Below are positions 55,176 to 62,869 of a stretch of DNA of 64,000 bases, piece after piece. Numbering within the stretch: the first letter of the stretch is position 1; the number at the start of each line of letters is the position of its first letter. The translations under genes and the position numbers were made by a program. This DNA is from Williamsia serinedens. GTDB taxonomy: Bacteria > Actinomycetota > Actinomycetes > Mycobacteriales > Mycobacteriaceae. The stretch lies in contig NZ_JAMTCG010000009.1 in NCBI RefSeq assembly GCF_024171725.1, forward strand, positions 23,041 to 87,040. The letters are read 5' to 3'. The notes under the pieces were generated by a model. That model searched no databases, was not told where the DNA came from, and was given only the letters and a program-made list of their open reading frames with translations.

Positions 55176-55970
55176 TCAGCGTGGCGGCACCACCTCGACC
55201 CACTCGGGGAAACGAGGCGCCATGTCGTCGCCGCGGGACCTCCCGCGCAGCCGACGCCCGACCCACGGCGCGGCCTCCCGGGTGATCCACCGCCGGTCGT
55301 CCTTGCGCCGTCGACCCGGCGACAGCTTCTCCGCGGGCCCGAACGTGGTGTGCGCGAGGCCGTGCTCGACCCCGAGGGCCTCGGCCACCCGCACCGCCAT
55401 CTGGTGGTGTCCGTCCGGCGACAGGTGCATGCGGTCGAACTCCCACATCCGCCGGTCGGAGAACTCGCGCATCCGCCAGAAGTCGACGAGCAGCAGCCCG
55501 CGGCGGTCGGCGATCTCGCGCAGCAGCTCGTTGTAGACGGCGAACCGTCCCCGCAGGGCCGAGAACAACGGTCGGTCGGCGGTGTCGAAGGCGGTGAACG
55601 TGAGGACCGTCGCGCCCGTGGATCGGAGGTCGGCGAGAAAGGCGTCGTAGCGGGCCATGAGGTCGTCGATGTCGACCGAGGGCCGGACGAGGTCGTTCAC
55701 GCCCGCGCACACGGCGACGAGGTCGGGCTCGAGCGCGAGCGCCCGCGCCGTCTGTTCGCCGACCACCTGGTCGAGGGTCTTGCCGCGGATGGCCAGGTTC
55801 GCGTACCGCAGCGGTCCCGCACCCCGGTCGGCCGCCGACCGCGCGAGGATGTCCGCGACGCGGTCGGCCCAGCCCCGTACCCCGTTGGGCAGGGCGGGAT
55901 CGGCGTCCCCGACGCCCTCGGGGAACGAGTCCCCGACGGCGGCGAAGCGCGACCACGTCGGCGCGGGCAT
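55176..55970 (-). CDS. SGNH/GDSL hydrolase
   Basis: 264 aa. Block I A-V-G-D-S-F-P-E-G with nucleophile Ser near residue 15, the N-L-A-I-R-G-K block II Gly, A-G-V-N-D-L block III Asn, and D-R-M-H-L-S block V Asp/His near 180. No signal peptide, so probably cytosolic esterase or acyl hydrolase. The ATG at 55970 shares one base with the nucleotidyltransferase stop (TGATG), so it is coupled to the cell-wall gene upstream. Confidence 0.88.
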   Translation of the reverse strand: MPAPTWSRFAAVGDSFPEGVGDADPALPNGVRGWADRVADILARSAADRGAGPLRYANLAIRGKTLDQVVGEQTARALALEPDLVAVCAGVNDLVRPSVDIDDLMARYDAFLADLRSTGATVLTFTAFDTADRPLFSALRGRFAVYNELLREIADRRGLLLVDFWRMREFSDRRMWEFDRMHLSPDGHHQMAVRVAEALGVEHGLAHTTFGPAEKLSPGRRRKDDRRWITREAAPWVGRRLRGRSRGDDMAPRFPEWVEVVPPR

Positions 55971-57067
55971 CAGACGTCGGTGGAGAACCGGACGCCGCCG
56001 TCGGGCAGGGTGACACCCGGCCAGACGCGCGCACCCCGGAGGAGCTCGCACCGGGCACCGATGTCGGCGCCGTCGCCGATGACACCGTCCCGGACGAGTG
56101 CTCGCGGTCCGATGCGGGCCCCGGCCCCGATGATGCTGCGTTCCACCACGGCACCGGCCTCGATCACCGCGCCGTCGAAGACGACCGCGCCGTCGAGTCG
56201 GGCGCGCGCACCGACCTCGGCCCCGCGGCCGACGACGGTGCCACCGACGAGCACCGCTCCGGGCGCGATCCCCGCGCCGTCGTGCACCAGCGACTCGCCG
56301 CGATGACCCGACAGCGCCGGCGACGGCGCGATGCCGCGCACCAGGTCCGCCGAGCCCCGCACGAAGTCCTCGGGCGTGCCCATGTCGCGCCAGTACCCGG
56401 AGTCGACGTGCCCCTGGATGTGGCGGCCGCTCGTCAGCAGCGACGGGAAGACCTCGCGCTCCACCGAGACGGGGCGGTCGGCGTCGATCTCCTCGATCAC
56501 CGAGCGGCGGAACACATAGCAGCCGGCGTTGATCTGGTCGGTCGGCGGGTCCTGGGTCTTCTCCAGGAACGCCGTGACACGACCGGTGTCGTCGGTCGGG
56601 ACGCAGCCGAACGCGCGGGGGTCGCCGACGCGGACGAGGTGGAGGGTGACGTCGGCGCCGGAGGAGTGGTGGGTGTCGAGCACGGCGCGGACGTCGGTGC
56701 CGCTCAACACGTCCCCGTTGAAGACGAGGATCGTGTCGGCCGTCAGCGCCGGCAGCACGTTGCGGATCCCGCCGCCCGTGCCCAGCGGCTCGGTCTCCGT
56801 GACGTAGGTGATGGACAGCCCCAGCGACGACCCGTCGCCGAAGTGCTGCTCGAACACCTCGGCCTTGAACGACGTGCCGAGGACGACGTCGGTGATGCCG
56901 GCCGCGGCGATGCGCGACAGCATGTGCGTGAGGAACGGCACCCCGGCGGTCGGCAGCATCGGCTTGGGCGCCGACAGGGTGAGCGGACGGAGGCGAGTCC
57001 CCTTGCCGCCCACCAGGATCACGGCCTGCACCGGCTGATCCCGCCGGGTGTCGTCGGTCTCGGTCAC
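55970..57067 (-). CDS. manB: Mannose-1-phosphate guanylyltransferase-type nucleotidyltransferase
   Basis: 365 aa. N-terminal nucleotidyltransferase with G-G-K-G-T-R-L-R-P-L and K-P-M-L-P near residues 20-35, F-N-G-D-V near 115 and the E-K-T sugar site; C-terminal left-handed beta-helix repeats (about 260-345). Resembles M. tuberculosis ManB (Rv3264c), which makes GDP-mannose for PIMs, LM and glycans; other sugar nucleotide products cannot be excluded. GTG start with GAGGGAGG just upstream. Same strand as wbbL (60 nt apart). Confidence 0.85.
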   Translation of the reverse strand: MTETDDTRRDQPVQAVILVGGKGTRLRPLTLSAPKPMLPTAGVPFLTHMLSRIAAAGITDVVLGTSFKAEVFEQHFGDGSSLGLSITYVTETEPLGTGGGIRNVLPALTADTILVFNGDVLSGTDVRAVLDTHHSSGADVTLHLVRVGDPRAFGCVPTDDTGRVTAFLEKTQDPPTDQINAGCYVFRRSVIEEIDADRPVSVEREVFPSLLTSGRHIQGHVDSGYWRDMGTPEDFVRGSADLVRGIAPSPALSGHRGESLVHDGAGIAPGAVLVGGTVVGRGAEVGARARLDGAVVFDGAVIEAGAVVERSIIGAGARIGPRALVRDGVIGDGADIGARCELLRGARVWPGVTLPDGGVRFSTDV

Positions 57068-57127
57068 TGCGCCTCCCTCGGCGTCGGTGGTGTGGGGCGT
57101 CGGCCGTCGGGGCCGTCGAGGAGAACC

Positions 57128-58075
57128 CTAGGCGACCGGACCACCGCGGTCGTCCGCAACGCCGCGACGATCCCCGCGCGCCGCACGGCGGGCCGCGCCG
57201 ACCGTGACCTTCGACCGCACCCAGAGGCCCGCGGCGAGCGCACCGCGCAGCGGCGCCCACAGCGGTCCGGGGTGGCGGTCGGCCTGGAAGCGGTAGGCGC
57301 TGCGGTGGTGCGCGGGCAGCATCGCATCGGGGTCGGCGCCGGCGACATGTCCTTTGCGGTGGACGATCTCGGCCGACGGCGCGTACACGTTGAGCCATCC
57401 GGCCCGACCGAGCCGGTCACCGAGGTCGACGTCCTCCATGTACATGAAGTAGCGGGAGTCGAACCCGTTCACGGAGTCGAAGGCGGCGCGGCGCAGCAGC
57501 AGACACGACCCCGACAGCCAGCCGACGGGTCGCTCGCTGATCTCCTCGTCGAGGTGGCGGTAGGCCGCCGTCCAAGGGTTGTCCTTCCACACCAGGCCGG
57601 CCAACGCGTGACCGGTCCCGGAGACGACGTCGGGCACGCTGCGCGCCGACGGGTAGACCGAGCCGTCGGGCTCACGGATGAGCGGACCGACCGACCCCGC
57701 ACGCGGATGTCGTCGCGCGACGGCGATCAGCTCGTCGATGCTGCCCGGGGTCCACTCCACGTCGGGGTTGGCGACGACGACGAACTCGACGGACGGATCG
57801 ATCTCGGCCACACCGCGATTGGCCGCGGCGCCGTACCCGATGTTGGCGCCGGTGTGCAGGATCGTCACGTCGGGGTGGTCGCGCTGCGCGCGCTCGAGCG
57901 AGTCGTCGGTGGACCCGTTGTCGGCGACGACGACCTGCGGGCTGGTCGACGTCGCGGTCTCGAGGCTCGCGAGGAAGGCCAGCAGGTGGTCACCGGAGGA
58001 GTAGGTGACGGTCACGACGGCCACGGTCCCGTCGGTGGGGGTCGCCGCCTCGTCGGTCCGGCCCTGCTCGATCAC
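57128..58075 (-). CDS. wbbL: Rhamnosyltransferase WbbL (arabinogalactan linker)
   Basis: 315 aa GT2-family enzyme: V-V-T-V-T-Y-S-S-G, A-D-N-G-S-T-D-D-S, N-I-G-Y-G-A-A-A-N-R-G and the catalytic-site M-E-D-V-D-L-G-D-R-L. WbbL adds rhamnose from dTDP-Rha to decaprenyl-PP-GlcNAc, an essential step of the arabinogalactan-peptidoglycan linker. TACCCT ends 6 nt before the GTG at 58075, so it may be leaderless. Lies between rmlD and manB as in M. tuberculosis (Rv3264c-3266c). Confidence 0.93.
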   Translation of the reverse strand: MIEQGRTDEAATPTDGTVAVVTVTYSSGDHLLAFLASLETATSTSPQVVVADNGSTDDSLERAQRDHPDVTILHTGANIGYGAAANRGVAEIDPSVEFVVVANPDVEWTPGSIDELIAVARRHPRAGSVGPLIREPDGSVYPSARSVPDVVSGTGHALAGLVWKDNPWTAAYRHLDEEISERPVGWLSGSCLLLRRAAFDSVNGFDSRYFMYMEDVDLGDRLGRAGWLNVYAPSAEIVHRKGHVAGADPDAMLPAHHRSAYRFQADRHPGPLWAPLRGALAAGLWVRSKVTVGAARRAARGDRRGVADDRGGPVA

Positions 58076-58111
58076 CGGGCAAGGGTAACGAAGGGGGTCA
58101 CCCCTTCCGGG

Positions 58112-59011
58112 TCACCCTCCCCGCGTCACGCCGTCGGCGGCCAGTGCCGCGGTCAGCGCGCTGCGCCAGTCCCGCAGCGGGGTCAGACCCGCCCGCTCCC
58201 ACGACCGCGGGGACAGCACCGACCACGCGGGACGCGGGGCGGGTCGGGGGAAGTCGGCGGTCGTCGTGGGCAGCACCCGCTCGGGGTCGGCTCCGATGCC
58301 GGCGAACACCGCGCGGGCGAGCTCGAACCAACTGCAGGCGCCCACGTTCGTCGCGTGCAGCGTCGTCCCGACGGTCGACGGCGTCCCCGCCACGGCGAGC
58401 AGGGCCTGCGCGAGGTCCGCGGCGTAGGTGGGCGACCCGACCTGGTCGTCGACGACCGAGACCGTGTCCCGCTCCCCCTCGAGGCGCCGCATCGTGGCCA
58501 CGAAGTCCGAACCGCCGGCCGCGCCGGTGTACACCCAGGCCGTGCGGACGACGGTGGTCCGGGGATCGGCCGCCCTCGCGGACCGTTCGCCGTCGAGCTT
58601 GGTGCGGCCGTACACCGACGGCGGCCGGGCGGCGGGGTCGAGATCCTCCGGTTCGAGGGGTCGTCGGTCCCCCGCCGGCGGGGCACCGTCGAAGACGTAG
58701 TCGGTGGAGACGTGGACCAGCCGGGCACCGGTGGCCGCGGTGACGCGCGCCAGATTGGCCGGACCGGTCACGTTGATCGCCTCCGCGGCGGCCACGTCGG
58801 TCTCGGCGGCGTCCACCGCGGTGTGCGCGGCGCAGTTGACCACCGCGCTGCCCGGGCCCAGGTGCGACAGCACCCGGTCGACCGAACTCCCGTCGGTGAT
58901 GTCCACCTCGTCGCGGTCGAGCAGGAGTGCGTCGGGACGGGACGCGGCGATCAACCGGCCGACCTGCCCCCGGGCACCGACCACGACCAGATCCGGAGCG
59001 GCATCGCTCAC
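58112..59011 (-). CDS. rmlD: dTDP-4-dehydrorhamnose reductase
   Basis: 299 aa SDR-superfamily enzyme, last step of dTDP-L-rhamnose synthesis, NADPH dependent. G-A-R-G-Q-V-G near residue 12, N-C-A-A-H-T-A-V, catalytic S-T-D-Y-V-F-D-G and Y-G-R-T-K near 134. Supplies the sugar donor used by the next gene, wbbL. GTG at 59011 with GGGGAGG 8 nt upstream. Divergent from the LCP gene. Confidence 0.95.
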   Translation of the reverse strand: MSDAAPDLVVVGARGQVGRLIAASRPDALLLDRDEVDITDGSSVDRVLSHLGPGSAVVNCAAHTAVDAAETDVAAAEAINVTGPANLARVTAATGARLVHVSTDYVFDGAPPAGDRRPLEPEDLDPAARPPSVYGRTKLDGERSARAADPRTTVVRTAWVYTGAAGGSDFVATMRRLEGERDTVSVVDDQVGSPTYAADLAQALLAVAGTPSTVGTTLHATNVGACSWFELARAVFAGIGADPERVLPTTTADFPRPAPRPAWSVLSPRSWERAGLTPLRDWRSALTAALAADGVTRGG

Positions 59012-59104
59012 CGGCACGTCCTCCCCACTGTTCTCGTCTGTCACATGCGACGCGCCCGAGCGGGTCCCCGACGGGGGCGGACGTCGCCCGTAGCCTGTCA
59101 GACG

Positions 59105-60922
59105 GTGTCCGCCGCCGCAGCGCGCGGACGCGGGGCATCGGTGCCCACCGCGACGTCGCGACGACCACGAGGAGATCGGCAGGTGCTGGAGCCACCCGGT
59201 GAGCGCGGCCGTCGCCGCGTCGAGACGGGCGACCGCACCCCGGACCGTCCCCGCGGTGAGCCCGCCCGTCGTCCCCGCGGCGCGCGTCACGGCCGGCCGT
59301 CGACATCGGCGCCCGCCGGACGATCCCCGGCCGCCCGGACGGCCTCGGCCGGACGCACAGGCCGTGCGCCCCGGGACCAACCGACCTCCGCGACCACACA
59401 GGCGCGCGCACCCCGCCCACCCCGCCCGGCCGACGCGGGCGACCGCACACCTCCGCCGGCCTCGACGGCACCACCCACGCGTCGTCGCCGGGCACACCCG
59501 GGCCGGATCGTCGCCGCACTGGTGTCGATCGCGGTGCTCGTGCTCACCGGCTACGCCTGGAACAGCGTCACCTCGCTGGAGAACAACGTCACCCGACTCG
59601 GTGGCCTCGGCCTCGGGACGGGCAAGGACGGCGCCGTCGACATCCTGCTGGTGGGCACCGACTCCCGCACCGACGCGCAGGGCAACCCGCTCTCCCCGGC
59701 CGAACAGGCGAAGCTGCACGCCGGCGACGAGGTCGCCACCAACACCGACACGATCCTGCTCATCCGCGTGCCGAACGACGGGTCGTCGGCGACGGCGATC
59801 TCCATCCCGCGGGACTCCTACGTCGACGTCCCCGGCATCGGCAGGACGAAGATCAACTCCGCCTACGGCTCCACCCGGGAGGCGAAGCGCGAGCAACTCG
59901 TGGAGGCCGGGACACCCGACGCCCAGGCCGACTCCGAGGCCACCGAGGCCGGCCGCCAGGCGCTGATCACCACGGTCGCGAACCTCACCGGCGTCCAGGT
60001 CGACCACTACGCCGAGGTCGGGCTCGTCGGCTTCACGCTGCTGACCGACGCCGTCGGCGGTGTGGACGTGTGCCTGAAGAACGCCGTCGACGAGCCCCTG
60101 TCGGGGGCGCGGTTCCGCGCCGGCCGTCAGACGCTGGACGGCGCGCAGGCCCTGAGCTTCGTCCGCCAGCGGCACGACCTGCCGCGGGGCGACCTCGACC
60201 GCATCGTCCGCCAGCAGGTGTTCATGGCCTCGCTCGCCCAGAAGGTCCTCTCCGCCGGCACACTCGCCGACCCGTCGAAGCTGTCGGCCCTGCAGGACGC
60301 CGTCGGACGGTCGGTGGTCATCGACGACTCCTGGGACATCCTGAAGTTCGTCGAGCAGCTCAAGGACCTGTCCGGCGGCAAGGTCCGGTTCGCGACCATC
60401 CCCGTCGTCGACGAACAGGGCTGGAGCGACGACGGCCAGCAGTCCGTGGTGCGCGTCGATCCCGCTGCGGTGCACCGGTTCACGTCGAGCCTGCTCGACA
60501 AGCCGAAGGGCGGCCTCGACCGCTCCTCCTACACGGTCGACGTGGTGAACGCGGGCACGGTCGACGGCCTCGCCTCCAACGTCTCCACCATCGCCACCAC
60601 GCGGGGGTACGCGCGGGGCGCCACGAGCACCGACGACAGCGGCTCGGTGACGTCCAGCGCGGTCGTCACCTCCGAACAGAGCGCAGGCGCCACCGACCTC
60701 GCCAAGCAGATGGGCGGGCTGCCCGTGCGCGTCGACCCGTCGGTCCCGGCGGACCACCTGCGCCTGGTCCTCACCGACTCCTACACCGGACCGGGATCGA
60801 TCACCGACACCGGTGCGCAGCCCGACGCCACCCCGGCGGCCGCGGCGTCCCCGGCCGCGCCGGCGACGAGCACCGCCGCCCCGATCACCGCCTCCGGACA
60901 GGGTCCCCAATGCGTGAACTGA
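59105..60922 (+). CDS. LytR-CpsA-Psr (LCP) cell-wall ligase
   Basis: Up to 605 aa. A long Arg/Pro-rich cytosolic N-terminus (about 1-135), a membrane anchor (R-I-V-A-A-L-V-S-I-A-V-L-V), the LCP domain with D-S-R-T-D, I-P-R-D-S-Y-V-D and R-Q-R-H-D motifs, then a LytR_C domain and a Pro/Ala-rich tail. Homologous in place to Rv3267 (CpsA/Lcp1 type), which joins arabinogalactan to peptidoglycan. Start options: GTG 59105, 8 nt after TAGCCT (leaderless), or GTG 59183, 8 nt after AGGAG. Its stop overlaps the next gene by 13 nt. Confidence 0.92.
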   Translation: MSAAAARGRGASVPTATSRRPRGDRQVLEPPGERGRRRVETGDRTPDRPRGEPARRPRGARHGRPSTSAPAGRSPAARTASAGRTGRAPRDQPTSATTQARAPRPPRPADAGDRTPPPASTAPPTRRRRAHPGRIVAALVSIAVLVLTGYAWNSVTSLENNVTRLGGLGLGTGKDGAVDILLVGTDSRTDAQGNPLSPAEQAKLHAGDEVATNTDTILLIRVPNDGSSATAISIPRDSYVDVPGIGRTKINSAYGSTREAKREQLVEAGTPDAQADSEATEAGRQALITTVANLTGVQVDHYAEVGLVGFTLLTDAVGGVDVCLKNAVDEPLSGARFRAGRQTLDGAQALSFVRQRHDLPRGDLDRIVRQQVFMASLAQKVLSAGTLADPSKLSALQDAVGRSVVIDDSWDILKFVEQLKDLSGGKVRFATIPVVDEQGWSDDGQQSVVRVDPAAVHRFTSSLLDKPKGGLDRSSYTVDVVNAGTVDGLASNVSTIATTRGYARGATSTDDSGSVTSSAVVTSEQSAGATDLAKQMGGLPVRVDPSVPADHLRLVLTDSYTGPGSITDTGAQPDATPAAAASPAAPATSTAAPITASGQGPQCVN

Positions 60923-61614
60923 CGATCACCGACGCCGTCCTCGGCTCCCGGACCGATCCCGCTGCGCCCCTGATCACCTTCTACGACGACGCATCCGGTG
61001 AGCGCACCGAGCTCTCGGCGACCACGTCGGCGAACTGGGCCGCGAAGGTGGCCTCGTTCCTGCGGGACGAGGCCGGCGTCATGCCCGGCGACCGTGTCGC
61101 GGTGATCGCGCCCGCCCACTGGCAGACGTTCGTCGTCCTCGCCGGGATCTGGTGGGCGGGTGCCGACGCCGTGATCGGGGCGGGGCACGCCGCGACGGTC
61201 GCCTTCTGTGCGCGCACGGAGGTCGGGTCTTCCGATGCCGACGAGGTCGTCGCGATGCCCCTGGACCCCTTCGCACTCCCCGTCGCCGACCTGCCCGCGG
61301 GCGTCACCGACTTCGGGTCCGCGATCCGCGTCCACGCGGACGCCTTCTCTCCCGTCGTCGCCGGCCCGGCCGCCCTCGACGGCCGGACCACCGACGAGAT
61401 CCTCTTAATGGCACGGGAGTTCGCGTCCACCGCCGGCATCGACGCCTCGTCGCGGGTGCTCTCGACACGGCACTGGGACGCCGCGGACGACGTCGTCGCC
61501 AACCTCCTCGCGACGATGGTGGTCGGCGCGAGCCTGGTGCAGGTCGCCCACCCCGACGTCGCCACGACGGCCGATCGCGCCCGCACCGAGCGCGTCACCG
61601 TCTCCCTCAGCTGA
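60910..61614 (+). CDS. TIGR03089 family protein (Rv3268-like)
   Basis: 234 aa. Resembles the N-terminal part of AMP-forming ligases (P-L-I-T-F-Y-D-D, W-A-A-K-V-A-S-F-L, G-D-R-V-A-V-I-A-P-A-H-W) but lacks the ATP-binding P-loop and C-terminal domain, so it is unlikely to be a ligase. Function unknown. ATG at 60910 lies inside the LCP 3' end (13-nt overlap), and this order is conserved beside LCP genes. Confidence 0.85.
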   Translation: MRELTITDAVLGSRTDPAAPLITFYDDASGERTELSATTSANWAAKVASFLRDEAGVMPGDRVAVIAPAHWQTFVVLAGIWWAGADAVIGAGHAATVAFCARTEVGSSDADEVVAMPLDPFALPVADLPAGVTDFGSAIRVHADAFSPVVAGPAALDGRTTDEILLMAREFASTAGIDASSRVLSTRHWDAADDVVANLLATMVVGASLVQVAHPDVATTADRARTERVTVSLS

Positions 61615-61681
61615 CCGGCGCGGGCGCGCACCGCCGTCGGCGTCCTTGACACGGTCACCGACCGGGCCGGACAGTGGCGGC

Positions 61682-62851
61682 ATGGCGGACGCAGAGGTCA
61701 CCGACGACGATTTCCGCGTGATCCTCGCGCAGGTGCGGGAGTTCATCGCGAAGGAGGTGATCCCCCGCGAGGGCGACATCGCCCGTGACGACCGCATCCC
61801 CGACGAGATCCGCCGTGCCGCAGCGGACATGGGTCTGTTCGGCTACGCGATACCCCAGGAATGGGGCGGCCTCGGCCTCGACCTGGTCCACGAGGTCGAG
61901 CTGGCGATGGAGTTCGGGTACACGTCCCTGGCGATGCGGTCGATGTTCGGGACGAACAACGGCATCGCCGGACAGGTCCTGGTGCGGTTCGGCACCGACG
62001 AGCAGAAGTCGACGTGGCTGCCCCGCATCGCCTCCGGGGAGGTCGTCGCGTCGTTCGCGCTGACGGAGTCCGAGGCGGGCTCGAACCCCGCGGGGTTGAC
62101 GACCCGTGCGGCCCGGGAGGACGGCCGGTGGCGGATCGACGGGGCCAAGCGGTACATCACCAACGCCCCCATCGCCGACCTCTTCATCGTGTTCGCCCGC
62201 ACCCGGCCCGCCGACGAGTCCGGTCCGGGGATCGCGGTGTTCCTCGTCCCCGCCGACACGCCCGGCGTCACCGTCGGCCCCAAGGACGCCAAGATGGGCC
62301 AGGAGGGCGCGTGGAGCGCCGAGGTGTGGTTCGACGGTGCGCTGGTCGACGACGCCGCGCTCATCGGCGGCAGCGAGGACGGCGGCTACCGCGCGGCGAT
62401 GACGTCGCTGGCGAAAGGACGCGTGCACATCGCGGCGCTCGCGGTCGGGTGCGCGCAGCGCGCCCTGGACGAGTCGCTGACCCACGCCGCGACGACGAGA
62501 CAGGGCGGTACGCCGATCGGCGACTTCCAGCTGGTGCAGGCACACCTGGCCGACATGTACGTCGGTGTGGAGAGCGGACGGGCGCTCGTCCGCGAGGCCG
62601 CCCGCAAGTACGTCAGCGGCGAGGACACCCGTGTCGCGCCGTCGGCGGCGAAGCTGTACTGCACCGAGATGGCCGGCCGCGTCGCCGACGCCGCCGTGCA
62701 GGTGCACGGCGGCGCGGGCTACATGAGAGGTGTCGCGGTCGAACGGATCTTCCGCGACGTCCGTCTCCTCCGGCTCTACGAGGGGACGAGCGAGATCCAA
62801 CGACTCATCGTCGGTGGCGGGCTCGTCCGGCAGGCGACGAAGGAGATGTGA
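61682..62851 (+). CDS. Acyl-CoA dehydrogenase
   Basis: 389 aa FAD enzyme. Three-domain ACAD fold: F-A-L-T-E-S-E-A-G-S-N near 135, W-R-I-D-G-A-K-R-Y-I-T-N near 160 and catalytic Glu in L-Y-E-G-T-S-E-I-Q-R near 370. Oxidises acyl-CoA at alpha-beta. The ATG at 61682 is preferred over 61646 because TTGACA (61645-61650) and GACAGT (61670-61675) upstream would form the promoter. Convergent with the FadE25-like gene, 9 nt apart. Confidence 0.9.
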   Translation: MADAEVTDDDFRVILAQVREFIAKEVIPREGDIARDDRIPDEIRRAAADMGLFGYAIPQEWGGLGLDLVHEVELAMEFGYTSLAMRSMFGTNNGIAGQVLVRFGTDEQKSTWLPRIASGEVVASFALTESEAGSNPAGLTTRAAREDGRWRIDGAKRYITNAPIADLFIVFARTRPADESGPGIAVFLVPADTPGVTVGPKDAKMGQEGAWSAEVWFDGALVDDAALIGGSEDGGYRAAMTSLAKGRVHIAALAVGCAQRALDESLTHAATTRQGGTPIGDFQLVQAHLADMYVGVESGRALVREAARKYVSGEDTRVAPSAAKLYCTEMAGRVADAAVQVHGGAGYMRGVAVERIFRDVRLLRLYEGTSEIQRLIVGGGLVRQATKEM

Positions 62852-62853
62852 CC

Positions 62854-62869
62854 CTGCGCGTCAGCGCAG
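62854..62869. terminator. Small hairpin between converging ACAD genes
   Basis: CTGCGC-GTCA-GCGCAG, a perfect 6-bp stem with 4-nt loop, placed directly after one stop codon and over the other. It may act as a weak bidirectional terminator. Confidence 0.35.

Noticed and set aside
56282..60922. A 1546-codon open frame on the plus strand
   Set aside because: Only its last part (from about 59105) is the LCP gene. The rest is the complement of manB, wbbL and rmlD, and its translation is low-complexity Arg/Gly/Val with no domain; GC-rich third positions keep it open.
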